Of a DNA stretch of 44,555 nucleotides, positions 16,221-24,941 are shown one piece after another. The notes under the pieces were generated by a model that was not told the DNA's origin, made no database searches, and was given only the letters and a program-made list of their open reading frames with translations. The stretch's first letter is position 1. Every line of letters begins with the position of its first letter. A program made the position numbers and the translations under genes. Source of the stretch: an uncultured Acidilobus sp. JCHS (GTDB lineage: Archaea; Thermoproteota; Thermoprotei_A; Sulfolobales; Acidilobaceae); the NCBI GenBank assembly GCA_000495735.1, contig AYMD01000012.1, forward strand, positions 1-44,555. Direction: 5' to 3'.

Positions 16221-17132
16221 CTAGAGGACCGCCAGCTTCCTGAGGACCTCCGCCACGGTCTCCCTTGAGCCGCGCTCAAAGAAGGGCTCCAGCTTCTGGG
16301 GCAGCCTGGCCAACAGGGAGCCCCTCACGCCCTGGAGCCCTATCAGGGTCGACGTCAGGGACTTCAGCTGGCCCTCGGAGAGCCTGAGGGCGTAAACGGT
16401 GTGGGAGCTGACCTCAGGCCTCCTCATCTCCTCAAGGTCATCCCTGTCGAGGCAGTGGTCTATGGCCAGCAGCACTGCGGCCAGCTTTGTAACGGGCACC
16501 CTGTACAGGTAGCCCCTTGAGCCTATGGAGGTGACGTACTCGGCCACGGCCTTGTTGTCGGGCAGGAAGACGGACCCCCTCGTCCTTATCCCCCTCCTCC
16601 TGGCCTCCTCGATAAGCCAGCGGGCCCTCTCCCCGCTGCTCTCGCTGTTGCTCTTGCCCACTACCTCGATGGCCTGCTCGTCTACGGCCTCCTTGAGCGG
16701 CAGGTAAAGCAGTCCGTCTGACCTGACGCTGACCTGCGCCATCGCGCCCTGGTCAAGCTCTTCAACCAGCTCATCAGGTATCCTCCCGGCCAGGGAGACC
16801 CCTAGGAGGCTTGGGGCCACCATTATGACGGCCCGCCCCGTTGAGAGGGCCTCCTGGAGGAACCTGGCCAGGTGCTCAGCCCTGCTGCCGCCCGGCGCCT
16901 CGACGACCCTCTCGTACTCGTAGATCTCAGAGAAGTCGAAGGCCTCGAGTAGGGCGCCTAGGAGGGGGATCTCGTCAATGCTCGGCTCGTGGACGCTCTT
17001 GACGATAAGGGAGAGCTCCTTCTCGACCGGGGAAGCCTGGGGCTCCCCCACTATCTCCGTGCTCACCTGGTAGACCCTGGAGGCCGCGTAGAGCCTCTCC
17101 AGCTCCTCGGCGCACTCCTCTATGAGCCCCAT
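16221..17132 (-). CDS. Hypothetical protein (soluble, 303 aa)
   Basis: I do not recognise this family. The protein is acidic and soluble, with an alternating alpha-beta pattern, including VIMVAPSLLGVSLAG and WLIEEARRRGIRTRG that could be part of a nuclease- or Rossmann-like fold. A NurA-like nuclease was considered but I could not locate its catalytic acidic residues with confidence. It is tail to tail with the TIP49 gene, one base apart. ATG 17132 is the start. Confidence 0.6.
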   Translation of the reverse strand: MGLIEECAEELERLYAASRVYQVSTEIVGEPQASPVEKELSLIVKSVHEPSIDEIPLLGALLEAFDFSEIYEYERVVEAPGGSRAEHLARFLQEALSTGRAVIMVAPSLLGVSLAGRIPDELVEELDQGAMAQVSVRSDGLLYLPLKEAVDEQAIEVVGKSNSESSGERARWLIEEARRRGIRTRGSVFLPDNKAVAEYVTSIGSRGYLYRVPVTKLAAVLLAIDHCLDRDDLEEMRRPEVSSHTVYALRLSEGQLKSLTSTLIGLQGVRGSLLARLPQKLEPFFERGSRETVAEVLRKLAVL

Positions 17133-17159
17133 CTTCCCCGTTACGAGAGGGCGGCCTCA

Positions 17160-17169
17160 GGAAAAAAGC
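17160..17169 (-). terminator. Poly-T terminator on the minus strand
   Basis: Read on the minus strand this is GGCTTTTTTCC, a run of six T about 115 nt beyond the stop of the gene at 17281-17754 and just upstream of the next minus-strand gene. Confidence 0.4.
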
Positions 17170-17280
17170 CTGACTTAGCTGACATGGGGTACACGTCCAG
17201 GTAAGAGGTTAAGTTAAACTATGGGAGGGACTTCTCAAAGGCCCTGCGAAGGCTCTCCCCTGAGGCAGGGAGGACAGCCG

Positions 17281-17754
17281 CTAGCCCTTGGCCAGCGACT
17301 CGTCATAGGTGAAGGGGACCTTCCTGAGCTCACCCATGACCTTCTCCCTGAAGGCCTCGACCCTCCCCCTGGGCACCTGTTCGCTTGCCCTCTTGAGGAC
17401 TATCTCCTCCACTACCGAGTACTTCTTATAGGTCTCGTTGAGCCTCCTCCAGTCAATCCCCTTGAGGGCGACCTCAACCTGTTCGTCCCTGGGCAGCGCG
17501 CCGGCGAGCATGAGCACAGATATTATCGGGTAGCCCACGTAGCCCCTCAGCCTGGTCCCGTTGTCGTCGCTGTAGACCCTGTACCCTCCTCCCTCCTTAA
17601 CTACGATGACCCTGTACCTCCTGTCCCCCTCGCTGCTTACGACGGTAGCGTCAAGCCTGTCGGGCGTGAGGCCCTTGACGAGGTGGACCCTGCCGTCTGC
17701 TATGGCGCCGGCCGCCTCAAGGACCTTTATCCTTGGCGGCTCACGGAGCCTCAA
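17281..17754 (-). CDS. Hypothetical protein (157 aa)
   Basis: Not recognised. The first half is beta-rich (RVHLVKGLTPDRLDATVVSS, RYRVIVVKEGGGYRVYSDDN) and the second half helical (EEIVLKRASEQVPRGRVEAF). No signal peptide or membrane helix. TTG 17754 is the most upstream start; the creatininase promoter begins 10 bp away. Codon use fits the neighbours. Confidence 0.55.
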   Translation of the reverse strand: MRLREPPRIKVLEAAGAIADGRVHLVKGLTPDRLDATVVSSEGDRRYRVIVVKEGGGYRVYSDDNGTRLRGYVGYPIISVLMLAGALPRDEQVEVALKGIDWRRLNETYKKYSVVEEIVLKRASEQVPRGRVEAFREKVMGELRKVPFTYDESLAKG

Positions 17755-17763
17755 GGCCCTGCA

Positions 17764-17772
17764 CCTTTATTT
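17764..17772 (+). promoter_or_regulatory. TATA box of the creatininase-family gene
   Basis: CTTTATTTT lies 28-36 nt before GTG 17800, the spacing of a leaderless archaeal transcript. This decides the start, since the open frame extends much further upstream. Confidence 0.5.
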
Positions 17773-17799
17773 TCAGGCCGCCCAGCGGTAATAACGCGG

Positions 17800-18594
17800 G
17801 TGCCGGCCTTGGCGAAGGAGGTCTGGGAGCTCCCCGGCTCCCACTATGACAGGGAAAGTAAGTTCATAGCGGTCCTCCCAATAGGGTCCCTGGAGAGGCA
17901 CGGCGACCACCTGCCCCTGGGCACCGACGCAATTGAGGCCATCTGGGTGGCCCAGCGGGTCGCCGAGAGGCTGGGCGCTCACCTCTTCCCCCCTATATGG
18001 TATGGGGTCTCGCCCGGCCTCGCCAGGTTCCCCGGCACGGTGAACGTCGAGATAGAGGCCTTCATAGCGTACGTCAGGAGCGTGCTGAAGGAGATCGTGA
18101 GGAACGGGTACAAGCTGATAGTGATAATAAACGGCCACGGCGGGAACTCAACGGCCATAAGGGTCGCGATGAAGGACGCAGCCTACGGGACCGGGGCTAC
18201 CATAGTCATGTTCGACTGGTGGAGGGACGCTGGCAGGGAGGCCCTGAGGAGGCTCTTCGCGGCCCCTGGCCACGCGGGGGAGGACGAGACCAGCGCCATG
18301 CTTTACATAGACGGGGCCCACGTGGACATGAGCTCAGCTAGGCCTAACGTAACCGGCTGGTCGCCCTCAGGTGAGGAAAAGGCGGAGGGCCTCAAGGGGC
18401 TCAGGAACGCCCTCATCTACGTACAGGGGCTCTCGGTGGAGTCCCCGGTCATTGATGAAGCGCTCTACCCGGCCGCCGTCCTCGGCGACCCAACTAAGGC
18501 CTCAGCCGACAAGGGCAGGGAGTGGCTCGAGGAGGTGGTCAACGAGATAGCCAAGAGGGTGAGCGACCTGGCGGGACTGCTATCGAACCGATGA
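17800..18594 (+). CDS. Creatininase-family amidohydrolase
   Basis: The 264-residue protein has the creatininase metal-binding pattern: IGSLERHGDHLPLGTDAI (E32, H34, D43), then INGHGGNS around residue 110 and GHAGEDETS. Members are Zn/Mn amidohydrolases such as creatininase and the MftE peptidase, and archaeal FAPy deformylase (ArfB) of F420/riboflavin synthesis is a relative. The true substrate is open. The open frame starts at 17221, but upstream of 17800 it is the shadow of the opposite gene. Confidence 0.82.
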   Translation: MPALAKEVWELPGSHYDRESKFIAVLPIGSLERHGDHLPLGTDAIEAIWVAQRVAERLGAHLFPPIWYGVSPGLARFPGTVNVEIEAFIAYVRSVLKEIVRNGYKLIVIINGHGGNSTAIRVAMKDAAYGTGATIVMFDWWRDAGREALRRLFAAPGHAGEDETSAMLYIDGAHVDMSSARPNVTGWSPSGEEKAEGLKGLRNALIYVQGLSVESPVIDEALYPAAVLGDPTKASADKGREWLEEVVNEIAKRVSDLAGLLSNR

Positions 18595-18816
18595 CAGGTT
18601 AATTTCTGGTAACGCAGCGCGACCTAGGTTCCTAGGCCTACTGTGCGACAGGGTCTCCTAACGGTTCACCCCTCAGGTGGGGGCTCTGCGACGCTGGGCT
18701 CGACCCAGCCCATGACGTACTGGTGGGCCGGCGGCACCGCAGGTTATAACAGGACGCTGTTAGCGGGGAAGGCCCCTTGGCATGGACTGCTAACGTCAGG
18801 CCGCGGGTACATCAGG
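18595..18816. other. Non-coding interval with hairpins
   Basis: No gene is seen. It contains the near-repeat CCTAGGTTCCTAGG (18623-18636), a G/C hairpin CACCCC...GTGGGGG followed by CTCTGCG (18667-18690) resembling the IS605-like hairpin at 25324-25351, and a second hairpin GCTGGG-CTCGA-CCCAGC (18693-18709). It may hold an unrecognised RNA or a transposon footprint. Confidence 0.3.
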
Positions 18817-19239
18817 TCACTTCTCCGCGTACTTCGTTATTATGATATAGGAGCCGGACACAGCCAGGAAGGAGACGGAGAGCGCAAGCATAGTAACGTA
18901 GTTAAAGCCCTCAAGCGACGTCGCCACCATCTCCCTAACGATCACTAACAGGGCTATCTCAACTATGCTCCTGGCCGGCATCCTGCCCTCCCTCACGCTC
19001 ACCACTATGGTCCTCAGAAGGTCAGCCGCGAGCAGCATTATGATCACGAGGTCCACTATGCTCAGCACAGAGTCGTGCACAACGCTTATGCTACGCGAGG
19101 TGACAGCTGAGGAAATCTCCAGGGCCGTGGCGTATACCGCGAGCGCTATCACGACGACTATGACGGCCGCTATTATGGCCTCAACTACTGTGAGGCTGAC
19201 CTCAAAGGCTCCCTTAGGCAACCCCTTGGCCTGCCCCAT
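18817..19239 (-). CDS. PsiE-like four-helix membrane protein
   Basis: This 140-residue protein has four predicted membrane helices (about 18-42, 58-80, 95-112, 115-135). The segment VREGRMPARSIVEIALLVIVREMV is bounded by charged residues in the way of the PsiE family, named for phosphate starvation induction in E. coli; its biochemical role is unknown. It lies 10 bp after the gene at 19250, so the two form one transcript. It is far from the pst genes. Confidence 0.65.
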   Translation of the reverse strand: MGQAKGLPKGAFEVSLTVVEAIIAAVIVVVIALAVYATALEISSAVTSRSISVVHDSVLSIVDLVIIMLLAADLLRTIVVSVREGRMPARSIVEIALLVIVREMVATSLEGFNYVTMLALSVSFLAVSGSYIIITKYAEK

Positions 19240-19249
19240 TGGCCGGCCC

Positions 19250-19576
19250 TCAGGGGTCCTTGAGGATCTCCTGGACCTTCCTCCTGGCCTCGGCCAGGGC
19301 CATCTCGTCGCTCGGCTTCGTAGTGGCTGGGTCGAAGGGGTACTGGCTCATGACTAGCTTGACGCTGCCGTCCTCCATCTCCAGGAAGAGCTGGGGGAGC
19401 CAGGCCATGCCGAAGTCGTCCTTGTCACCGTAGGATATGGCGTAAACGTAGTCCTCCTGCCTGACCTCGAGGTCCACGTTAAGCTCCTTGGCTATGGTCT
19501 GGGCCAGGTTGACCCAGTTCCTGTGAAGCGGGTGGAACTCCGCCGTGTCCAGCACGACCTTCTTTACCTTCCCCAT
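19250..19576 (-). CDS. Hypothetical small soluble protein
   Basis: This 108-residue protein begins MGKVKKVVLDTAEFHPLHRN and continues with an alternating beta-alpha pattern ending in a helix (ALAEARRKVQEILKD). It has a thioredoxin-like layout but no CxxC. It is not a family I can name. It is first in a two-gene operon with the PsiE-like gene. A minus-strand TATA-like CTTTAAAAC lies about 30 nt before the ATG. Confidence 0.6.
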   Translation of the reverse strand: MGKVKKVVLDTAEFHPLHRNWVNLAQTIAKELNVDLEVRQEDYVYAISYGDKDDFGMAWLPQLFLEMEDGSVKLVMSQYPFDPATTKPSDEMALAEARRKVQEILKDP

Positions 19577-19672
19577 TGAGGTTCACCCGAGGGCCTAGCG
19601 TTTAGAGGGTTTTAAAGTCATGCTATCTTTATATGAGCTTTTTAACTTTTAACTCGTAAGCTTAACCAGATA

Positions 19673-19682
19673 AAGGAGGGGG
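19673..19682 (+). promoter_or_regulatory. Strong Shine-Dalgarno site for the UPF0147 gene
   Basis: AAAGGAGGGGG ends about 7 nt before the ATG at 19690. Many genes here appear leaderless, so a full-strength site marks this transcript as having a leader, consistent with the TATA box at 19625-19633 (CTTTATATG). Confidence 0.6.
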
Positions 19683-19689
19683 ATGAAAT

Positions 19690-19962
19690 ATGGCGTCTGC
19701 CAAGGTAAGCGCGGAGGACAAGATAAAGTTCGCCATGACCATCCTTACCACGATAGTGAACGACGCCGCCGTGCCGAGGAACATAAGGAGGGCGGCCGCC
19801 ATGGCCCTGACTTACCTCCGTGACACGCGCCTCTCGCCCGGCGTCAGGGCGGCTAATGCCATAGGGGCCCTTGACGAGGTCAGCCAGGACCCCAACATGC
19901 CTCTGCACGCGAGGACCAAGATATGGCAGGTCCTAAGCATGCTTGAGACCATTAAGGACTAA
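19690..19962 (+). CDS. UPF0147 family protein
   Basis: This 90-residue, all-helical protein matches the archaeal UPF0147 family, with the conserved [20 protein letters not shown] and the repeated helical hairpin pattern. The function is unknown; the family is widespread in archaea. It has a clear TATA box and a strong ribosome site, suggesting high expression. Its end overlaps the convergent gene at 19959 by four bases. Confidence 0.85.
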   Translation: MASAKVSAEDKIKFAMTILTTIVNDAAVPRNIRRAAAMALTYLRDTRLSPGVRAANAIGALDEVSQDPNMPLHARTKIWQVLSMLETIKD

Positions 19963-20606
19963 CACCCCCTGCCCTGGAGCCCCCTCAGCTCCTCCTCAGC
20001 CTCCTCAAGGGCCTGCCTCGGGTCAACGCCAGGGCCCAGCCTCACCACTACGGCCCTCCCGCGCACAGGGGGTGGCCTGAAGCCCTCAAGCTCCGCCATA
20101 AGGACCGGCGCCCTTGGGGCCCAGAAGGGGGGAACCATCTCGGCTGAGAGGGGCGACGTGTAGCCCCTGACGAGCATTACCAGGAACGGCGAGAGCCTCA
20201 GCGTCAGGTCCGCCAGGGCCCCCTCAACGTCAACCCCCATGGGCGTGATGGGGTCGGCCAGGGCCCAGGTGCCTGGCAGGGGGAGCTGGGGCTCAAGACT
20301 GAGGTCGTCCTTTACCACTGCCTCCCCCACGGCCTCAAGGTCGTCGCCCCTCCTGACGATGACCCTGAAGGGGGGCCTCAGGGACTGCAGGTGCTCGGGG
20401 GACCGCATCACCCTCAGCCTAGCCCCAAGCCTGAAGACAGTGAGCATGGGCCAGTCCTCAACGACGGCCAGGCAGAGCGGGCTGCCGCCGCGCCTGACGA
20501 GCACCTCGTGGGGTCCCGCCGTCCCGACCTCAGCATAGCCGGAAGCCGCCAGGCGCCTCTTCAACACGGGCCTCAGCCCTCTGGTCGGCCAGCGATTTAA
20601 GGACAT
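19959..20606 (-). CDS. Hypothetical protein (215 aa)
   Basis: Not recognised. It is an Arg/Leu/Pro-rich soluble protein with repeated beta strands ([39 protein letters not shown]) and a C-terminal helix rich in Glu. No membrane or signal segment. ATG 20606 is the start, divergent from the acyl-CoA synthetase promoter region. Confidence 0.55.
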   Translation of the reverse strand: MSLNRWPTRGLRPVLKRRLAASGYAEVGTAGPHEVLVRRGGSPLCLAVVEDWPMLTVFRLGARLRVMRSPEHLQSLRPPFRVIVRRGDDLEAVGEAVVKDDLSLEPQLPLPGTWALADPITPMGVDVEGALADLTLRLSPFLVMLVRGYTSPLSAEMVPPFWAPRAPVLMAELEGFRPPPVRGRAVVVRLGPGVDPRQALEEAEEELRGLQGRGC

Positions 20607-20643
20607 AAAGTGCTTCCGTAAGGCTGTGCCGCTTAGTGACGCC

Positions 20644-20656
20644 CGGATAAATATTA
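20644..20656 (+). promoter_or_regulatory. TATA box of the acyl-CoA synthetase gene
   Basis: GATAAATATTAAT lies about 28-40 nt before GTG 20684, consistent with a leaderless or near-leaderless transcript starting there. Confidence 0.5.
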
Positions 20657-20683
20657 ATTCACTCCCATTTAGAACAGAAAGAG

Positions 20684-22381
20684 GTGTACGAAGCTGTGTC
20701 TCTTCCAGAGGAGGTCCCTGAAAGGCCTGGCTCCGAGCTGACCATCCACAGGATCTATGAGAGGGCCAGGGACCTGTTCTACGACCAGGTGATAGCCTAT
20801 AGGACGAAGAAGGGCGTCTTCAGGTACACCTACTCCGAGTTCGCCGACAGGGTCGAGAGGCTGGCCGCCGCCCTCTCGACGCTGGGCATCTCGGGCCTCG
20901 ACAGGGTCGCCACGATGGAGTGGAACACGCACTGGCACCTCGAGCTCTACTACGCTGTCCCCATGATGGGCCACGTGCTCCACCCTCTCAACGTGAGGCT
21001 CTCGCCGCAGGAGCTCGTCTACATCATGAACCAGGCCCAGGACAAGGTCCTCGCGCTGAACTCCGACTTCATACCCCTGGCCGAGGCCATACTTCCGAAG
21101 GCGCCCTCGGTTAAGCAGGTGATAGTCACTGACACCGACTCTGTCCCCCAGAAGGTTGGAGGGGTCCCTGCGGTCCACTACGAGGACCTCCTGAAGGAGA
21201 GGGGAGGTCGCTACCAGTGGCCGACCGTCAGCGAGAGGAGGCCTGCCTTCATGTTCTATACCAGCGGCACCACTGGGCTGCCGAAGGGGGTCTACCACAG
21301 CCACAGGCAGGTGGTCCTTCACGCCTTCTCCGTGCTCGCCATGGTGGGGGGCTTCGGGGCCGGGCCCAGGGGGCTTCAGATCACGAGCCGCGACGTGAGC
21401 ATGATAGTCGTCCCCATGTACCACGTCTACGCCTGGGGCTTCCCGTTCTCGTCACTCATGTCAGGGCAGAAGACGGTTCTGCCCAACAGGTTTGACACGA
21501 AGGCCTACCTCGAGCTGATCAAGCAGGAGGGGGTCACCTACTTCGCCGGCGTGCCGACGATACTCTACATGCTCCTGACGGACCCGGAGAGCGAGAAGTA
21601 CGACCTGAGGGGGGTGACCTTCATCAACGGCGGCGCCTCAATACCCGAGGGCCTGGCGATCTTAGCTGAGAAGCGTGGCATGAGGGTCTTCGTCGGCTAC
21701 GGGCTCACCGAGACGGCGCCTGTGCTGACCCTGGCCATCCCGCACTCGAGGCTACAGGACAGGATGTCCGACGAGGAGTTCTTCAAGGTGAAGCTGAGGA
21801 CCGGCTACCCGATACCCTTCGTTGACCTCATGGTCGTGGACGAGAACGGCAAGCCCGTGCCCAAGGACGGGAAGACGGTCGGCGAGATAGTCGTCAGGGC
21901 GCCCTGGGTCATGTACGAGTACTTCCAGGACCCAGAGAAGACGAAGGCCGCGTGGCGCGGCGACTGGTTCCACACCGGGGACCTGGCAGTCTGGTTCCCG
22001 GACGGAAGCGTGCTAATAATGGACAGGGAGAAGGACGTCATAAAGAGCGGCGGCGAGTGGATAAGCTCCCTGAGGCTCGAGGACGTCATAAGCCAGCACC
22101 CGGGCGTCGCCATGGTGGCCGTGATAGGCGCCAAGCACCCCAAGTGGGGCGAGAGGCCCGTGGCCCTCGTCGTCCCCAGGCCCGGGTGGCAGGGCAAGCT
22201 GACAACTGAAGAAATAAACAGGTTCCTGACGGAGAACTTCGTCAACAGGGGTGTCATACCTAGGTGGTGGCTGCCTGACAAGGTGATGGAGGTCCAGGGC
22301 ATCCCCCTGACCAGCACGGGCAAGGCTGACAAGAAGGTGCTGAGGCAGCAGTTCTCGGGCGTCCTTGAGTCCAGCGGCTGA
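20684..22381 (+). CDS. Fatty-acid acyl-CoA synthetase (AMP-forming)
   Basis: This 565-residue enzyme activates a medium- or long-chain carboxylic acid with ATP and joins it to CoA. The AMP-binding P-loop FYTSGTTGLPKG is at 191-202, the adenylate motif GYGLTETAPV follows, then WFHTGDLAVWFPDGS, the hinge DREKDVIKSGGEW and the C-terminal catalytic Lys region PLTSTGKADKKVL. Length and motifs fit fatty-acyl rather than acetyl-CoA synthetase; the chain length is not predictable. GTG 20684 fits the TATA box. It stands alone, with a poly-T stretch downstream. Confidence 0.92.
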   Translation: MYEAVSLPEEVPERPGSELTIHRIYERARDLFYDQVIAYRTKKGVFRYTYSEFADRVERLAAALSTLGISGLDRVATMEWNTHWHLELYYAVPMMGHVLHPLNVRLSPQELVYIMNQAQDKVLALNSDFIPLAEAILPKAPSVKQVIVTDTDSVPQKVGGVPAVHYEDLLKERGGRYQWPTVSERRPAFMFYTSGTTGLPKGVYHSHRQVVLHAFSVLAMVGGFGAGPRGLQITSRDVSMIVVPMYHVYAWGFPFSSLMSGQKTVLPNRFDTKAYLELIKQEGVTYFAGVPTILYMLLTDPESEKYDLRGVTFINGGASIPEGLAILAEKRGMRVFVGYGLTETAPVLTLAIPHSRLQDRMSDEEFFKVKLRTGYPIPFVDLMVVDENGKPVPKDGKTVGEIVVRAPWVMYEYFQDPEKTKAAWRGDWFHTGDLAVWFPDGSVLIMDREKDVIKSGGEWISSLRLEDVISQHPGVAMVAVIGAKHPKWGERPVALVVPRPGWQGKLTTEEINRFLTENFVNRGVIPRWWLPDKVMEVQGIPLTSTGKADKKVLRQQFSGVLESSG

Positions 22382-22423
22382 GGCCTAAAATTAAACCTAA
22401 AATTAAAAAGAATGGGATAAAGT

Positions 22424-22436
22424 TGGCTTTTTTAAA
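22424..22436 (+). terminator. Poly-T terminator after acyl-CoA synthetase
   Basis: Six T (22428-22433) follow a GGC about 50 nt after the stop. The same AT-rich stretch also supplies the promoter region of the malic enzyme. Confidence 0.35.
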
Positions 22437-22491
22437 GGAATCACTCCTCTATTTTAGACCCTGTTAACCTTCTCTAGCTGGGGCGCCCCGC

Positions 22492-23846
22492 TTGTCTGAG
22501 GAGGAAGCGGCGACAGAGGAGTGGTATAAGCTCAGCATGGATTTGCACCGCTTCTACGGGGGCAAGATAGAGGTCATCCCCAAGGTCCCCGTCAGGAGGC
22601 TCAAGGACTTCGCCATATGGTACACGCCTGGCGTGGCCGAGCCCAGCAGGGCGATAAGCAGGACCCTGACCTCTCGTTTGAGCTGACCTCGAGGTGGAAC
22701 ACTATCGCCGTGGTCAGCGACGGCACGAGGGTACTGGGCCTTGGCAAGGTGGGCCCTGAGGCCGCCTACCCAGTCATGGAGGGCAAGGCGCTCCTGTTCA
22801 AGTACCTGGGAGGGGTTGACGCGGTACCGCTGGTTCACAGGGCCTCAGACCCCAACAAGTTCATAGAGCTGTTGCAGCTGGTCGAGCCCTCGTTCGGCGG
22901 CATAAACCTTGAGGACATAGAGAAGCCCAAGTGCTTCTACATACTTGACGAGGCGAGGAGGAGGCTGAGCATACCGGTCTGGCACGACGACCAGCAGGGC
23001 ACCGCAACCGTTACGCTGGCCGGCCTCATGAACGCTCTGAAGGTAGTGGGCAAGAGGCTTAATGACGTAAGGATAGTGATATTTGGGGCCGGCGCGAGCA
23101 ACGTGGCCTTCTACAGGCTCCTCAAGGTCATGGGCATGAACCTCCACAACGTGGTGGCCATAACGACGAAGGGGATCCTCCACCCGGAGATGAAGGACAT
23201 AGACAAGCTGATGGTCTCAGACCCCTACCAGTACCAGATAGCCATTGAAACGAACGGCGGCGACCTGCCCCCCAACTCACCCATAGAGAGGGCCTTCGAG
23301 GGGGCCGACGTCCTGGTTGCAGCCTCGGCCCCAGGGCCCGGCATCATAAAGCCCGAGTGGGTGTCAAGGATGAGCAAAGACGCTATAGTGTTCGCCCTGG
23401 CAAACCCTGTGCCAGAGATATGGCCCTGGGAGGCCAAGAAGGCTGGGGCGAGGATAGTAGCTACAGGCAGGAGCGACTTCCCAAACCAGGTCAACAACAG
23501 CCTCGCGTTCCCAGCCGTCTTCAGGGGGGTGCTTGACGTCAGGGCTAAGACCATAACCGACACTATGGCGGTCGCCGCGGCAGTTGAGCTGGCAAAGTAC
23601 GCTGAGGAGAACGGGGGAATTAATGAGAACAGGATACTTCCGACCATGGAGGAGTGGGAGGTCTACCCAAGGGTCGCCGCAGCCATAGCGGTCAGGGCAG
23701 TGGAGGAGGGGGTCGCGAGGAGGACGACAACGTATAAGGAGGAGCTCGAGAGGGCCAGGGAGATAATCGGCACCGTGAGGCAGAAGTTCCAGTCCATCTG
23801 GTCAAGTGGCCTCATACCTAAGCCCCCCGTTGACTACGAGGGATGA
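22492..23846 (+). CDS. Malic enzyme, oxaloacetate-decarboxylating (apparent frameshift)
   Basis: The product converts malate to pyruvate and CO2 with reduction of NAD(P). The N-terminus from TTG 22492 gives IWYTPGVAEPSRAIS, the malic enzyme start motif; then the frame changes near 22660-22663, and the next frame continues DPDLSFELTSRWNTIAVVSD and LGKVGPEAAYPVMEGKALL. The Rossmann motif IVIFGAGASNVAF and the catalytic WHDDQQGTATV are intact. One missing G in AGCAGGAC would restore a normal protein of about 450 residues, so a sequencing error is likely. Confidence 0.88.
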
Positions 23847-23850
23847 GCCC

Positions 23851-24330
23851 ATGTACGCTGAGCCCGCCATTACCGTGAGGAGGGCGACGGACTCCGACGT
23901 GGCTGGGCTAGCTGAGCTCATGTACAGGTTCTACGCCTTCAACGAGGAGTTCGACCCCTCATGGGCTGCTGTGCGCAACCTGAGGGAGGCGGTCAAGGAG
24001 CACGCGGCCGAGGCGCTGAGGGACCCGAGCTCAATAGTCCTGGTGGCGGCCAGCGGCAATAGCGTCATAGGCTACCTCCGGGCGGTGCTCGAGGAGAGCA
24101 GGCTCCTGGCGAGCTCGAGGACGCTGGTGATAAAGGAGCTCTACGTGAAGCCTGAGCACAGGAGGGCAGGGGTGGCCACGCTCCTCGTTAACAAGGCCAT
24201 AGACGAGGCCAGGAAGCTGAGGGCGGGCCTCGTGGCCGTGGAGTTCCCCTCGGCCAACAAGATAGCCGAGGACCTCTACCTCAAGATAGGATTTAGACCT
24301 TACCTTGTCAGGTACGTTAAGGAGGCGTGA
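23851..24330 (+). CDS. GNAT family N-acetyltransferase
   Basis: This 159-residue protein has the GNAT fold: strand 1 ITVRRATDSDVAGLAEL, acetyl-CoA loop VKPEHRRAGVATLLV, and C-terminal EDLYLKIGFRPYLVRYVK. The substrate is unknown. ATG 23851, four bases after the malic enzyme stop, gives the family's normal start; longer readings overlap malic enzyme. It is the first of two tandem paralogues and appears to be in one operon with malic enzyme. Confidence 0.82.
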   Translation: MYAEPAITVRRATDSDVAGLAELMYRFYAFNEEFDPSWAAVRNLREAVKEHAAEALRDPSSIVLVAASGNSVIGYLRAVLEESRLLASSRTLVIKELYVKPEHRRAGVATLLVNKAIDEARKLRAGLVAVEFPSANKIAEDLYLKIGFRPYLVRYVKEA

Positions 24331-24824
24331 GGCGCTTGTCCCTCGAGAGCATTGTAGTGCGGAGGATGAGCGAGGGGGACCTGGAGGCCGTAGCTGAGCT
24401 CATAGCCAGGCTCAAGAGCCTTAACGAGGAGCTGGACCCCAACTTCAAGGTGGTGGAGGACCTGGACAAGGTGGTCAGGGAGTACCTGGAGAGGTCGCTA
24501 AAGAGCGACCGCGTGGTTGTCCTCGTGGCTGAGGACGAGGGGAACAGGCTGATAGCTGGCGTGGTCAGGTTCGAGCTGGTCGACAGGCTCTTCTATGAGC
24601 CGAGGCTTCAGGCCGTCATAACGGACCTCTACGTGAGGCCTCAGTACAGGAGGAAGAGGCTCGGGAGGCTGCTCGTTGAGAAGGCCCTAGACGAGGCCAG
24701 GAGGATGGGGGCCGGCATAGTGACTGTGGTGTACCCCGCTGGGAACAGGATAGCCGACTCCTTCTACACCAAGATGGGCTTCGTAGAGCTCAACAAGGAG
24801 CTCTACAGGCCCTGCAAGGCGTGA
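24327..24824 (+). CDS. GNAT family N-acetyltransferase, tandem paralogue
   Basis: This 165-residue protein resembles its upstream neighbour throughout: both have a FNEEFDP/LNEELDP motif near residue 30, the loop VRPQYRRKRLGRLLVEKALDEAR, and FYTKMGF near the end. The shared unusual N-terminal region shows they arose by tandem duplication. The GTG start overlaps the preceding stop (GTGA), so translation is probably coupled. The two could form a heterodimer; that is inference. Confidence 0.82.
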   Translation: MRRLSLESIVVRRMSEGDLEAVAELIARLKSLNEELDPNFKVVEDLDKVVREYLERSLKSDRVVVLVAEDEGNRLIAGVVRFELVDRLFYEPRLQAVITDLYVRPQYRRKRLGRLLVEKALDEARRMGAGIVTVVYPAGNRIADSFYTKMGFVELNKELYRPCKA

Positions 24825-24941
24825 CCGGGGCTGGCCCAGGCTAGGCCAAGGCCGCCTCAACGCTATCGAAGCCGTGGGCAGGAGGAGGGCCTCACCTATC
24901 GCCCTTTTAGCCCCTCAAGTCCATTGACAAGGTGAGGAGGC

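Noticed and set aside
17221-17799. Upstream extension of the creatininase open frame
   Set aside because: It is antisense to the gene at 17281-17754 and lies upstream of a good TATA box and a leaderless GTG at 17800.
18595-18816. RNase P or SRP RNA gene
   Set aside because: Hairpins are present, but I could not find the conserved core sequences of either RNA on either strand.
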